A stretch of DNA of 54,582 bases from Cytobacillus praedii (GCF_001439605.1 NZ_LMBX01000033.1:1-54582); one strand, 5' to 3'; counted from the stretch's first letter, positions 1 to 9,261 are shown. Made by a program: numbers and translations. Notes: a model not told the origin generated them from the sequence alone.

Positions 1-78
1 CGAACACGGCAGTTAAGCTTCTCAGCGCCAATGGTAGTTAGGGGCTGTCCCCTTGTGAGAGTAGGACGCCGCCAGGCA
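1..78 (+). rRNA. rrf: 5S ribosomal RNA, 3' part (cut by window edge)
   Basis: The first bases match the second half of Bacillus 5S rRNA: the CGAACACGG..GTTAAGC loop region, the ATGGTAGTT segment and the closing GAGAGTAGGACGCCGCCAGGC. The 5' part lies outside the window. It marks the end of an rrn operon transcribed toward this window. Confidence 0.95.
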
Positions 79-80
79 AA

Positions 81-118
81 AAGGGTATGCCAAAACAATT
101 TTGGTATACTCTTTTTTT
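81..118 (+). terminator. rrn operon terminator
   Basis: Fifteen-base stem (81-95 with 99-113, two G-U pairs) with a three-base loop, followed by a run of T. It sits directly after the 5S rRNA and is a clear intrinsic terminator. Confidence 0.92.
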
Positions 119-850
119 ATTGTCTAATTTTTATAATTAAGAGTAATTGACTGCAGATTAACTAACAAGAAGAACCCATTCAAGAGGAGAAGCTCTGCTT
201 ATAATCTCTACCTACTATTTCAAAATAAGAGGATTAAACAGGAGAGAATAGCAATTGTCTCTTACATATAACAAATTGAGTTTTATTCTTCACCAAGATT
301 ATCCAAGATTGATCCTAATAATTGTCCTTAAAATGAGGCTTCATTGCTTCCCTTCATACTTGCTGCAATCTTTACATAAATATTTGAATCTGTGATGATA
401 TTTCCCCCAGCAGTTTAATTGAAATCCATCTAGCCGCTTATAAGAATTCTTCTATAGTATTTTATGAACACCATAAATTTAGTCTAATTTGACATTCTCA
501 TGCAAAAAGAAAACTAGTTGAATGGTAAAAATCCAGTCCGAAGCGTGCGTACATCTTTGAATGATTTAATTTAAAAATTTGAAGCAATCTTAAGAATATA
601 TTTACTTTGATAATATTGTTATCAAATTATAGTAATTCTCTATGGATACCTTTTTCTAAATATAGAGTTTAATAGGTTTGGAAATGATTTTATTATAACT
701 ATTGGTATTTCAATATTATTTAGTGGTTTTTTGAATTATGCTACTATTGTTTTTTATATTCACAAGAATTGTAGTCTATGTTAACATCAAGAATGTTTTG
801 TAAATCTTGCTATGCGAACCATTAGAAAGTAAAATCGGGAGAGGTGCGTT
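119..850. other. gene-poor stretch after the rrn operon
   Basis: About 730 AT-rich bases with no convincing complete gene on either strand. The only coding-like piece is the short remnant at 341-451 on the minus strand, listed separately. No clear promoter or structured RNA was seen. Confidence 0.5.
341..451 (-). pseudogene. short remnant with a zinc-ribbon-like C-terminus
   Basis: An open minus-strand frame of 36 codons between two stops, without a start codon. It has closely spaced CWGKYHH and CKDC elements followed by KYEGKQ and a stop, which reads like the C-terminal end of a zinc-binding protein. I do not recognise the parent family; it may be chance. Confidence 0.25.
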
Positions 851-1156
851 ATGAATACAATAGACCGCTGTCATTGTGAAAATATGGAACTCTTAATGGA
901 TATATTTGATCATAAAATCCGTCTAAAAGAATTCTATATTCAAAAAGGACCAGCTAGTTCAGAATATATATCGCTTTCAATTAAATTGAAACTACTAATA
1001 AAAGAATATTTTGAAGAAAAAACATTAAATCTAATCAGTTTGTCAAAAGATGAACGAATTGAAATTTGGGGAGAAAACGGATTTAGACATCTTGATACGA
1101 TTGAGGCAAGTGAAAAGCTTGATGAGTTAATAATCAAATATCAGAAGTTAAAATAA
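851..1156 (+). CDS. tandem Spo0E-like protein (aspartyl-phosphate phosphatase family)
   Basis: 101 residues, twice the length of a minimal Spo0E/YnzD hairpin. Residues 12-55 fit the family pattern of two helices, with the SQELD-type motif replaced by SIKLK. Residues 66-98 fit it again, with a better motif (SEKLDELI followed by KYQ). Family members dephosphorylate Spo0A~P in the sporulation phosphorelay. This protein looks like two Spo0E hairpins joined head to tail, the first with a degenerate catalytic motif. The start has a GGGAGAGGTG ribosome site 7-8 bases upstream. It stands alone, and no promoter was identified with confidence. The family call is by motif; phosphatase activity is inferred and uncertain because the SQELD aspartate is only retained in the second copy. 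Confidence 0.65.
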   Translation: MNTIDRCHCENMELLMDIFDHKIRLKEFYIQKGPASSEYISLSIKLKLLIKEYFEEKTLNLISLSKDERIEIWGENGFRHLDTIEASEKLDELIIKYQKLK

Positions 1157-1638
1157 ATTGGTTAAAATGTGCAAATAATTCCTTTGGCTATTCTATGTTA
1201 CTAGAATAGTTTTTTCTTTTAATTATAGGGCAAAGGAAGGCTGATGAATAACTTCATGTATAGATGACTAGTAAGGTACAAAGGGAAGTCAGGATTTAAA
1301 TGAAGTGATGGCTGAAGTTAATTAGGTTTTATCGTGTGAAATATATTACCCTTAGATTCATAATAGGACAACAAGGGCGCAAGCATGCAAGAGGTAACAT
1401 ATACGCTTATGAACGATCCTTGCTTGCGAAAGAATATGAGCATGCTGAAAGGCAGTCAGCTTTCATGGAGGAAGATTACTTCATCTGCAACATTCCTTTC
1501 ATTTATCGCTGAAGGCTGCAGAATAGAGTAACTTACTGCATGTAAATATTACAAGGCATGTTAACATTCATCGAAAAAATTCAACTTCTCTTCTATTTGT
1601 AGTATCATTAATTCTATGAATGAAGGGAAGTGGCTATA
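1157..1638. other. intergenic region with an imperfect inverted repeat
   Basis: About 480 bases without a supported gene. CGCAAGCA at 1378-1385 is complementary to TGCTTGCG at 1421-1428. Short open frames cross it (for example from 1384) but none has a ribosome site or recognisable motif. Confidence 0.4.
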
Positions 1639-2061
1639 ATGAAATTCATTAAATTCTTAGTGATAACGATCATTATACTAGGTGGAATTGGTTATGCAGT
1701 CTATTATTTTGGAACAAATATGGCTTCAGAAAAAATAATGGAAACGGTAACGACAGAGTTAGAAAACAGCGGTGACTTGGAAGAAATAAAGAAAACAATA
1801 GAAAATGATCCTGAATTAAAAACTTATTTAGAAGAAGCGAAAACAGCAAATACAGAAGATCTGCCATTTGCAACAAAAGAAGAAGCAACAAGAGCACTTA
1901 TAAGCAAAGTTGGGATTTCTGAACTTAATGATATACGTGTGAAAGTACAAGAGGGATCCATGTCTAAGGAAGAAGTGCTTAAGAATATAGAAGGAAAGTT
2001 AACAGAAGAAGAAATATTAGCATTAAAGGTTATTGCGTATAAAGAGTTGTATGGTAAGTGA
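1639..2061 (+). CDS. small membrane-anchored protein of unknown function
   Basis: 140 residues. One N-terminal membrane segment (about residues 3-24, FIKFLVITIIILGGIGYAV) is followed by a charged, helical extracytoplasmic or cytoplasmic domain rich in Glu and Lys. The tail is a compact region (about 75-140) with EEATRALI and EEILALKVIAYKEL segments. A GTG lies upstream at 1630, but the AAGGGAAG ribosome site overlaps it, so the ATG at 1639 is the better start. Similar short anchored proteins occur in Bacillus genomes as conserved hypotheticals. I do not recognise a function. A terminator follows immediately, so it is a single-gene unit. Confidence 0.75.
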   Translation: MKFIKFLVITIIILGGIGYAVYYFGTNMASEKIMETVTTELENSGDLEEIKKTIENDPELKTYLEEAKTANTEDLPFATKEEATRALISKVGISELNDIRVKVQEGSMSKEEVLKNIEGKLTEEEILALKVIAYKELYGK

Positions 2062-2065
2062 TGGA

Positions 2066-2095
2066 AAGAGCCCAATTTTTTGGGCTCTTATTTTT
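2066..2095 (+). terminator. intrinsic terminator
   Basis: AAGAGCCCA pairs with TGGGCTCTT around a T-rich loop, then a T run. It ends the 1639-2061 transcript. Confidence 0.88.
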
Positions 2096-2177
2096 GATTG
2101 TACTTATTAGTAATAGAAATTTAAATGAGTGAGTTCATCTTATATGCGGAAAATACAGGATTGTTTATTCATTCTCT

Positions 2178-2207
2178 TCAAAATTTTAGGCTGATTTTTG
2201 ATATAAT
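2178..2207 (+). promoter_or_regulatory. SigA-type promoter for the acetamidase gene
   Basis: TTCAAA (2178-2183), an 18-base spacer and a perfect TATAAT (2202-2207). It lies about 58 bases before the chosen start of the next gene. The -35 is weak. Confidence 0.5.
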
Positions 2208-2264
2208 GTCCTTAGGAGAAGTAAGAATAGTTTGATAACAAGGAGATCGAGAAAGGGGCTGCAT

Positions 2265-3164
2265 ATGGAGACTTTATCATGCCAAGCGGGAATTATTTAT
2301 AATTTTGACAAAGCACACAAGCCTATCAAATCTGTTGCATCTGGTACAACGATCGAAATTGAAACATTTGATTGCTTTCAAAATCAAATACAATCACATG
2401 ATACTGTCGTTGATGAAATTGACTGGAATCAAATTAATCCAGCTACAGGTCCAATATTTGTACAAGGGGCCAATCCAGGAGATGTGTTAAAGGTAAAAAT
2501 TGAAAAGATAGAAATTGGTGAGCAGGGTGTAATGGTAGTTGGTCCGAAACTTGGAGTTATGGGCCATCGCATCAATGAAATGCAAGCAAAAATTATCCCT
2601 GTTCGCAATGGAAAAGCGATTTTTAATGAGATTGAGATTCCATTAAATCCAATGATTGGCGTGATTGGGGTAGCACCAGAGGGTGAGGGAGTGAGCTGTG
2701 GAACTCCAGGTGCTCATGGAGGAAACATGGATAATAAAATGGTAACAGAAGGTGCAACTCTATACTTTCCAGTCTTTACAGAAGGTGCTCTTTTTGGGAT
2801 AGGTGATTTTCATGCAGCAATGGGGGACGGGGAAGTAAGTGTATCTGGAATAGAGGTACCTGGAAAAGTGATCATCACACTTGAAGTGCTGAAGGGAGTA
2901 TCATTAAAGAATCCAATGCTTGAAAATAACGAGGTATTTACACAAATTGTCTCGGCTGAAACGTTGGATCAAGCTTGTAAACAAGCAGCAGAGGAAATGA
3001 TCGATCGTATAGCAGAAAAAACAGGTCTGCCAATATATGAGGTCACTATGCTTATGAGTGCGGTTGGGCAAGCTGAAGTCTGTCAAATCGTAGACCCGTT
3101 AATGACAGCACGCTTTGTAGTTCCTAAGTGGCTGCTGCAGCAGCTAAATATTGAATTGATTTAG
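2265..3164 (+). CDS. acetamidase/formamidase family protein
   Basis: 299 residues, normal for the family. It shows the conserved blocks of the acetamidase/formamidase fold: TGPIFVQGANPGDVLKV near residue 65, CGTPGAHGGNMD near 145 and GDFHAAMGDGEV near 180. These metal-dependent enzymes hydrolyse formamide, acetamide or other short amides to ammonia and the acid in the cytoplasm; the exact substrate cannot be read from sequence. The ATG at 2265 follows a GAAAGGGG ribosome site by 6 bases. An upstream in-frame TTG at 2232 lacks one. It is a single gene, convergent with the fatty acid transporter and sharing a bidirectional terminator with it. Confidence 0.88.
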   Translation: METLSCQAGIIYNFDKAHKPIKSVASGTTIEIETFDCFQNQIQSHDTVVDEIDWNQINPATGPIFVQGANPGDVLKVKIEKIEIGEQGVMVVGPKLGVMGHRINEMQAKIIPVRNGKAIFNEIEIPLNPMIGVIGVAPEGEGVSCGTPGAHGGNMDNKMVTEGATLYFPVFTEGALFGIGDFHAAMGDGEVSVSGIEVPGKVIITLEVLKGVSLKNPMLENNEVFTQIVSAETLDQACKQAAEEMIDRIAEKTGLPIYEVTMLMSAVGQAEVCQIVDPLMTARFVVPKWLLQQLNIELI

Positions 3165-3192
3165 TGGGACAGGAATCCTGTCCCATATTTTT
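3165..3192. terminator. bidirectional terminator
   Basis: TGGGACAGG pairs with CCTGTCCCA, flanked by A on one side and T on the other. It serves the acetamidase gene on the plus strand and the transporter gene on the minus strand. Confidence 0.85.
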
Positions 3193-4511
3193 TATAAAAA
3201 TAAAAAACCTAAAGAAATAATAACACCGCTCACGATAAGTGTCAGGACACAGTACCCCATAATATCCTTTGCTTTTAGTCCTGCAATTGCAAGTGCAGGC
3301 AAAGCCCAAAATGGCTGAATCAAGTTTGTCCAAGCATCCCCCCAGGCAACAGCCATTGCTGCTTTCGGTATGGAAACATCGAGTGCAATAGCTGCATCCA
3401 GTACGACCGGTGCTTGAACTGCCCATTGGCCTCCTCCAGAAGGGATAAAGATATTAATTAAACCAGCACTTAAGAAGGTGAATAACGGAAATGTGAATTC
3501 ATTAGATATCGATATAAACCCATTGGCAATAACTGCAGCTAATCCAGATGCTGTCATCATTCCGATGATACCAGCATAAAAAGGAAATTGGATGATAATC
3601 CCGCTTGCACCTTTAACTGCATTAATAACAGCCTCTAAAAAATGCTTTGGTGTCTCATGGAAAAGAATGCCTAAGAATAGAAATAAGAAATTAACAATAT
3701 CAAGATTCAGTTTAAAACCGTTTTGAGCGAAATAGTAGAATAGAAAAATGATCCCGAATAATCCGATAAGCAGAGAAAGAATTCGGCTGTTTTCTAGCCG
3801 TTCTGCAGGTGTCATGGCCCCCTTTTCAATAGCACCAGCTTGAATATCGTCCACTAATAAGGAGGGATCTACAGTTACTGTTTCTTCCTTAGAAGGCATC
3901 ATTAGCCGATTAACTAGCGGAAGAGCCAAGAATAATGCGATAACAATGGCGAGATTAAAACCAGAAAAAATCGTTTCACTTGTTGGAATAATTCCAATTA
4001 AATCTTGTGAAAAATGGCCCTCCGTTGCAATGGTTAACGGTGTTGACCCTGAAATTCCCCCATGCCATATTACAAAACCAGAGTAAGCGCTTGCTATTAA
4101 AAGACGGTAATCAACATTTTTTACTTTCTTCGCTAATTCCTTTGCGAATAAAGCCCCTATGACAAGACCAAATCCCCAATTTATCCAGCTGGCAATTAAT
4201 GAGACAATCGTTACAATGATAACAGCATGCCCCGGTGATTTAGCAGTAGAGGCTAATGCACCTAATCCCTTTTTAAAAATCTTGCTGCTTGCAAGAACAT
4301 GCCCTGTTACTAAAACAAGAACCATTTGCATAGTGAAGACCAGCAGTCCCCAAAATCCATTCCCCCAATGCTGGACCATCTGATAAGGTCCGCTATCAGT
4401 GAAAATAAGCCCAAGAATAAACACCACAAACGTTAAAATAATGACAAATAGAAATGGATCAGGCAAGTACCGCTGCATGACTCGATTAAAAAATGATACA
4501 AGTGCTTTCAT
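3192..4511 (-). CDS. short-chain fatty acid transporter, AtoE family
   Basis: 439 residues with about 10-12 hydrophobic segments across the whole length. The opening (FNRVMQRYLPDPFLFVIILT), the WHGGISGSTPL block near residue 155 and the IPSGGGQWAVQAP block near 360 are hallmarks of the AtoE/TIGR00366 transporters that move short-chain fatty acids such as acetoacetate or butyrate. A GAAGGGAG ribosome site precedes the ATG. No CoA-transferase or thiolase genes are beside it, so the substrate is not supported by context. It is transcribed alone, convergent with the acetamidase gene. Confidence 0.9.
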   Translation of the reverse strand: MKALVSFFNRVMQRYLPDPFLFVIILTFVVFILGLIFTDSGPYQMVQHWGNGFWGLLVFTMQMVLVLVTGHVLASSKIFKKGLGALASTAKSPGHAVIIVTIVSLIASWINWGFGLVIGALFAKELAKKVKNVDYRLLIASAYSGFVIWHGGISGSTPLTIATEGHFSQDLIGIIPTSETIFSGFNLAIVIALFLALPLVNRLMMPSKEETVTVDPSLLVDDIQAGAIEKGAMTPAERLENSRILSLLIGLFGIIFLFYYFAQNGFKLNLDIVNFLFLFLGILFHETPKHFLEAVINAVKGASGIIIQFPFYAGIIGMMTASGLAAVIANGFISISNEFTFPLFTFLSAGLINIFIPSGGGQWAVQAPVVLDAAIALDVSIPKAAMAVAWGDAWTNLIQPFWALPALAIAGLKAKDIMGYCVLTLIVSGVIISLGFLFL

Positions 4512-4773
4512 TTGTATTCTCCCTTCTAATCATTTTTATAATGGCTATTGATTATTTCTATAATATTCTTTATATTCCTTCAATTGTTTTAAGATACTAA
4601 CTTTAATCAACATGAATATAAGGAAAAAGAGAGCTTTTCGTGTGGTGTGGAATGTAATGTTTTCGTTAAAACTAGACAAGAAATTCTACTAGGTATTACG
4701 ACTTATAAAACTATATACAAAGGGATTTTTTTCTAGTAAAATATGTGTGGAAAAGTATTGAAGGAGAATGAGG

Positions 4774-6240
4774 ATGTTAATAAAAGAGTTACAGATAGAA
4801 ACATTAAGAAAGAAGAATAGAATTACACTGATTATGTTAATCATTTCAGTTGTTCTAGGTGTGGCTGTTGAAGCAAGTTTAGGAAAAACACTGCAGCTTA
4901 TTTTGACAATCGCTATAGGTGGAGCAGTTCTTTGTTCCATTATCGCATTTTTACATCTAACCAAACGATTAACGAAACAAATTGCATATTTAGCGATAGC
5001 CGGATTAACTATTATTCTTGGAATGATCATATTAATTAGTCCCTCTGAGAATAATCTATCCCTCATTTATTATTTATTAGTATGTTCGGCTCTGTATATG
5101 AATATTGTTCTTTACCTAATGGGAACAGCATTTGGCGTTGGATTATTGGTCTTTGCCTTTGCTTTAAATGGGGAGCTTTATTCCTCTGATATTTCCACTT
5201 ATTTATTACTATTTTCTCTTGCTGTCATTGTGTTGTTTTTTCAACAAAAAATTATGGGGAAACTTGAAGCGGATCTTGGTAAGATGCAGACATCTGCGGA
5301 AGAAAGGCTGGAAAATGAATCTAAACATCGCATAATTCTAGAGGAAAACTCACAAATCATAGCTAGTAATATGCAGATGGTAGAGGAACAATCAGAATCA
5401 GAAAAACAAGCGACGATAGAACTTAATGTTGCGCTGCAAGAAATTGCTTCAGGTACACAATCGCAAGGGAACGCTATCACCAATATTATGAATTCAATTG
5501 AACGTACTGCTAAACAAGTAGATTCAATGAATGACCGTGTGCTGCAAATTAATGAATCTACTGATCAAATGACAGGTCAAATAGAAGAAGGCCGCTCACA
5601 ATCCCAAATAATGAATGATCAAATGCAGGAATTTAAAAGTTTTATTGAATTGATGGAGAAGGATATGAATCAATTAAGTGAAAATATTGAGTCATCCCTG
5701 AGCTCTATTCAAGCCATACAAGGAATAACGGCACAAACGAATTTGCTTGCTTTGAACGCATCGATTGAAGCTGCAAGAGCTGGAGAAGCAGGAAAAGGCT
5801 TTTCTGTTGTAGCTGAAGAAATCCGCAAGCTAGCGGAAACCTCAGATAAAACAGCTGTTCAAATTTCGACTACTTTAAATCAAGTTCATACAAATAATCG
5901 AGAAACACAGAACCAAATGAATCTCGTATCAAGTAAAATGGATGAAAATATTCAAGGAACAGTAAAGAATCAATCGATCTTTGAATCAATTCAGCATTCT
6001 ATTCAACACCTTCAACAAGAAGTTCAATCCTTTAGCGGGGTTGCCAAAAATATTGATCAAGAAACAGATGCGATTGAAGTAGCAGTAAATGAATTTGCGT
6101 CAATATTAGAAGAAGCTTCCTCCTCCCTGGAAGAAATTTCTGCAACCGTTCAATCCCAAACCAATAACAAAGAACAACTAGCACGCTTAATTCAAGAAAC
6201 GAATCGTGCTACACAAAACCTTTCGAATCTTTTAAAGTGA
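4774..6240 (+). CDS. methyl-accepting chemotaxis protein with multi-span membrane domain
   Basis: 488 residues. About six membrane segments fill residues 15-165 ([17 protein letters not shown] and similar), with no large extracellular sensor domain and no clear HAMP. A coiled cytoplasmic signalling domain follows, with the conserved hairpin tip [23 protein letters not shown] near residue 320 that contacts CheA/CheW. Such receptors probably sense membrane or intracellular cues. AAGGAG at 4761-4766 is too close to the ATG at 4768, so the ATG at 4774 is preferred. A strong terminator follows. It is monocistronic and has no obvious SigD promoter, unlike the other chemoreceptor in this window. Confidence 0.93.
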   Translation: MLIKELQIETLRKKNRITLIMLIISVVLGVAVEASLGKTLQLILTIAIGGAVLCSIIAFLHLTKRLTKQIAYLAIAGLTIILGMIILISPSENNLSLIYYLLVCSALYMNIVLYLMGTAFGVGLLVFAFALNGELYSSDISTYLLLFSLAVIVLFFQQKIMGKLEADLGKMQTSAEERLENESKHRIILEENSQIIASNMQMVEEQSESEKQATIELNVALQEIASGTQSQGNAITNIMNSIERTAKQVDSMNDRVLQINESTDQMTGQIEEGRSQSQIMNDQMQEFKSFIELMEKDMNQLSENIESSLSSIQAIQGITAQTNLLALNASIEAARAGEAGKGFSVVAEEIRKLAETSDKTAVQISTTLNQVHTNNRETQNQMNLVSSKMDENIQGTVKNQSIFESIQHSIQHLQQEVQSFSGVAKNIDQETDAIEVAVNEFASILEEASSSLEEISATVQSQTNNKEQLARLIQETNRATQNLSNLLK

Positions 6241-6280
6241 GCTCGGTAACAGGCTATTATCGTCACATAAATATAAAGAA

Positions 6281-6316
6281 GTCAAAAACCATGTCATAAC
6301 GACGTGGTTTTTTGAC
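6281..6316 (+). terminator. intrinsic terminator
   Basis: GTCAAAAACCATGTC pairs with GACGTGGTTTTTTGAC around a five-base loop, after the chemoreceptor gene. The T-rich arm makes it usable in both directions. Confidence 0.8.
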
Positions 6317-6349
6317 CTAAAGGAGCATTAGGGCTCGGACCCCTGAATA

Positions 6350-7702
6350 TTACGCAACTTTATTAGAAAACTTACCGGCACTAAAATAAGCTGCCGTTAT
6401 GAATAAATAGATGACAATCGTTGTTATCGTTACACTAATAGAAGTTGTAGCCATAACCCCAATTAAAATAGCAAGCAGTGCCATTAAAGCTATCAATGTC
6501 GTAAAAGGAAAAGAGCGAGCGGGATATGGAGCTTTTTGTGTCTGTTTAATGCGAGACTTCAAATGTGCCATCGCAATAATGATCCAAATACATAAGACAG
6601 TATATCCTAGAGACCCCATTAAATAATTAAAAGTCTTGCTCCCTGCAAATAGAGAAATGAGCACTCCTATATATAGCGAAGATGTACAGGCTAAAATTGA
6701 ATAAACAGGGACCTTTTTTTTAGAAACCTTTGAAAATAGTTTGGGAATATTTCCATCCACTGCTTGTGTATAAAGTACCCTTGATGAGGAATATAGCCCA
6801 GAATTCATTGAAGAAATAACAGCTAATAAGATAATGGCGTTCATAATGTGATCCGCATATGGAATTCCAATCAAATTAAACACCGTCACAAACGGGCTCT
6901 CGGGAACGTCATTCACTTGGTGCCAAGGAATAAGGCTCACGATTACAAAGAATGGCAAAATATAAAAAGCAATAATCCGTGTTAACGTGCCTTTTACAGC
7001 TTTCGGTATCGTCTTTTCTGGATTTTTTACTTCTGCTAAAGTAACACCTATCATTTCAGTACCGCCATATGAATAAATGACTACCAGCATTGCCATAATT
7101 AATCCGTGCATGCCATTTGGGAAAAATCCATCGTGTTTGGTCAGATTAGAAAATCCTATCGCGGCATGATCTTGAAAAGGTACAAATAAAATGATTAAGC
7201 CAAAAATGATAAATAATACGATTGCACTGATTTTTAATAGGGCAAGCCAATACTCGGTTTCAGCGAATAGCTTTACTGAAAATAAGTTTACAATGGTCAC
7301 AATTGCAGAAACGATTAAAGCAAGTATCCAAACGGGTACACCTGGGAACCAGTACTGTATAAATATAGCTGCTACCACTGATTCTGCTGCAATATTTAAC
7401 ACCCACATTTTCCAATAAATCCAGTCAAGAAAATGAGCTGCATAATTACCTAAAAAGGGTTGGATTAAATCACGAAATGTTCGGGCCTGTTTGTTTTTTA
7501 TTGCCATTTCTGCAAGTCCACGCATAATAAAAAACAAGATAATTCCTCCAATAAGATAAGCTACAATTACAGCTGGACCTGCCATATCGATGGCTGTACT
7601 GCTTCCTTTAAATAATCCTGCACCTATTGCTCCTCCCAATGCCATCATCATAATATGGCGTGATGTCATCGTTCGCTTTAAATTCTCTTGACTGCCATCC
7701 AT
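6350..7702 (-). CDS. APC-family amino acid permease under leucine T-box control (YvbW-like)
   Basis: 450 residues with about 12 membrane segments. Near the N-terminus it has the APC signature GGAIGAGLFKGSS. A conserved SYGGTEMIGVTLAEVKNPEKTIPKA block near residue 225 is typical of amino acid permeases. It sits behind a T-box leader whose best specifier codon is CUC (Leu), so leucine or a branched-chain relative is the likely substrate; B. subtilis YvbW has a comparable arrangement. An ATG at 7735 lies in the terminator tail. The ATG at 7702, with AGGGGGT nine bases upstream, is the better start. The T-box call is strong; the substrate is inferred. Confidence 0.88.
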   Translation of the reverse strand: MDGSQENLKRTMTSRHIMMMALGGAIGAGLFKGSSTAIDMAGPAVIVAYLIGGIILFFIMRGLAEMAIKNKQARTFRDLIQPFLGNYAAHFLDWIYWKMWVLNIAAESVVAAIFIQYWFPGVPVWILALIVSAIVTIVNLFSVKLFAETEYWLALLKISAIVLFIIFGLIILFVPFQDHAAIGFSNLTKHDGFFPNGMHGLIMAMLVVIYSYGGTEMIGVTLAEVKNPEKTIPKAVKGTLTRIIAFYILPFFVIVSLIPWHQVNDVPESPFVTVFNLIGIPYADHIMNAIILLAVISSMNSGLYSSSRVLYTQAVDGNIPKLFSKVSKKKVPVYSILACTSSLYIGVLISLFAGSKTFNYLMGSLGYTVLCIWIIIAMAHLKSRIKQTQKAPYPARSFPFTTLIALMALLAILIGVMATTSISVTITTIVIYLFITAAYFSAGKFSNKVA

Positions 7703-7734
7703 CTTTTCAAACCCCCTACTATTTAGTTGAAGCA

Positions 7735-8049
7735 TATAAAAAAGCCTATCGTCTCTATAAAGAGACGATAGGCTTTAGGCCAACCGCGGTACCACTCTTA
7801 TTGACTCTTTTTATTATTGAGTCCAGCTTAGCGCAAAGTATATCTTGCGAAACCTTGTAACGCAGGTTAATCGTTAGAACCTAGATAAACATATCGTATT
7901 CGGCTCAACCACTCCCAGGCGAGTTCAAAGTGTCATGTGACCGCGTTCCACCAACCCGCAGCTCTCTGCTCATCATGAACAATCTTCTACTATTCCTAAT
8001 CATAGTGTTTGTTATTTCATTATGTAATGTTATTGATAAAATAATATAT
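7735..8049 (-). promoter_or_regulatory. T-box leader, probably leucine-specific (CUC)
   Basis: On the minus strand the canonical T-box AAGAGTGGTACCGCGG lies at 7784-7799. It is followed by a 16-bp terminator stem (7741-7756 with 7761-7776) and a T run. Stem I has an AGTA motif on its 5' side, an AGAGAG bulge element, a GGTTGGTGG loop and GAA on its 3' side. The helix GAAG..TCATG pairs with CATGA..CTTT, so the triplet after GAA is CTC (7921-7923), a Leu codon. Uncharged tRNA-Leu would stabilise the antiterminator and switch on the permease. Confidence 0.88.
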
Positions 8050-8055
8050 TGCTAT

Positions 8056-8084
8056 AATATACAAGCTGGAATACTCCCTGTCAA
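8056..8084 (-). promoter_or_regulatory. SigA promoter for the T-box/permease transcript
   Basis: On the minus strand, TTGACA (8079-8084), a 17-base spacer and TATATT (8056-8061). It is almost consensus and places the transcript start a few bases before the T-box leader. Confidence 0.85.
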
Positions 8085-8187
8085 TGAATATAATGATTTT
8101 TCTAATAAAATAGGGTGGGAAAATAACTTCTATTATTGCCCGATCTAGTTGTATGAGAATAGTAAAATCTACTTTGAAACATTTAAA

Positions 8188-8203
8188 AAATATCACGATA
8201 TTT
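8188..8203. promoter_or_regulatory. perfect inverted repeat upstream of the HTH-TPR regulator
   Basis: AAATATC-AC-GATATTT, two 7-base arms. It lies about 94 bases before the -10 of the regulator gene. It could be an operator for the regulator itself or a neighbour, but it is AT-rich and might be chance. Confidence 0.35.
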
Positions 8204-8292
8204 GAGAAGAAACCCTATTAGAAGGTTTAAATAAAAAATAGTTTGAATATTTGTTTAATGTTACTTTTGAATTATAAATCAGGTTTGATATA

Positions 8293-8303
8293 TATGGTAT
8301 AAT
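8293..8303 (+). promoter_or_regulatory. extended -10 promoter of the HTH-TPR regulator
   Basis: TATGGTATAAT matches the extended -10 pattern TRTGNTATAAT exactly. No good -35 is present at 17 bases, which is usual for extended -10 promoters and leaves room for activation. Confidence 0.7.
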
Positions 8304-8337
8304 TAACAATAAATGACTAGTTTTAGGAGGCGGTTAG

Positions 8338-9219
8338 ATGGTAAATTACTTAATTGGTGATATTCTTAAATCCTTCCGTGAATACAAAAAAATATCCATT
8401 TCAGAGCTATCTGACGGTATATGTTCAGAAGATGAACTTATTTCTTTTGAGAAAGATAAAGCATACCCTCGTCTTGATACTGTTTATAAATTAGCAGATA
8501 GACTAAATGTGGATGTTTCATATTTTTTTAATGTAGTTTCTGAAACTAGAATAAATTATTCAACAGCAGTCATACAGCTAATAGAAAAGTATAAAAGAGA
8601 ACGTAATTATCATGCAATAGATAATATTGTCCATCAAGAAATGCGTAACCCCTTGTTTAGCCCTCCGTTACTTGCTCAGTACATTAAATGGCATGAAGGA
8701 ATTTGTGTTTTTTATATTGAAAAAGATTTAATTAAAGCAGAAAGTATTTTAAATGAAGCTATTTCAATTACAAATCCAAATAGAATTAACCTCACGGAAA
8801 GAGAAACAGAAATACTGAATAGTATCGGAATATTATATTATGAGAATTGTGATTTTCATAGTGCTCTTCCGATCTATTTAGAAGCTCAAACTAATTTAGA
8901 TAAACTTCCGCATATTCTAAATTCAAAGGTGAAAATAAGAGTATTATTTGGTTTATCTCAAGTATTTACGGAATTAGGTCATTATGAAGAATCATTGAAA
9001 TATTGCCGAAAAGGGATTGATCTTTGTATTAATGAAGAGTCATTGTACTGTTTTAATGAGTTTTACTATCAAATGGGTGAAAATTATATTAAATTAGGAG
9101 AAATTGAAAGAGGAAAAAAGTATCTGGAGGAATGTTTGCACTTATTAAAATTAGAAAATAAAAAGAGATTATTAGAAATTATGGAGAAAGAAGTGGAAAA
9201 ATTATCAATAAATTGCTAA
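8338..9219 (+). CDS. HTH-TPR transcriptional regulator of the RNPP (PlcR/NprR-like) type
   Basis: 293 residues, close to the length of PlcR. Residues 5-65 form an XRE helix-turn-helix (IGDILKSFREYKKISISELSDGICSE, then PRLDTVYKLADRLNVDVSYF). The rest, about 75-290, is a chain of TPR-like helix pairs (for example ILNSIGILYYENCDFHSALPIYLEAQ and FYYQMGENYIKLGEIERGKKYLEEC). This is the plan of RNPP regulators, which bind a re-imported peptide in the TPR groove and then change DNA binding. An AGGAGG site lies 7 bases before the ATG. A 52-codon exported peptide gene follows after 42 bases, just as papR follows plcR. Target genes are unknown, and no PlcR-box was seen. Confidence 0.88.
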   Translation: MVNYLIGDILKSFREYKKISISELSDGICSEDELISFEKDKAYPRLDTVYKLADRLNVDVSYFFNVVSETRINYSTAVIQLIEKYKRERNYHAIDNIVHQEMRNPLFSPPLLAQYIKWHEGICVFYIEKDLIKAESILNEAISITNPNRINLTERETEILNSIGILYYENCDFHSALPIYLEAQTNLDKLPHILNSKVKIRVLFGLSQVFTELGHYEESLKYCRKGIDLCINEESLYCFNEFYYQMGENYIKLGEIERGKKYLEECLHLLKLENKKRLLEIMEKEVEKLSINC

Positions 9220-9261
9220 TATTAGTATTAGTAAGAAAATAAAGAAAAGGGTGGTGAAATA

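Noticed and set aside
1378..1428. Inverted repeat CGCAAGCA/TGCTTGCG as an insertion-sequence end
   Set aside because: Arms of only eight bases, no transposase and no target duplication.
7896..7898. Tyr (UAC) as T-box specifier, after a second GAA in the leader
   Set aside because: The helices of stem I close around the earlier GAA, which places CUC (Leu) in the specifier loop.
7930..8148. 72-codon plus-strand frame over the T-box leader
   Set aside because: It lies across the T-box stem I and its promoter, which are clear on the other strand.
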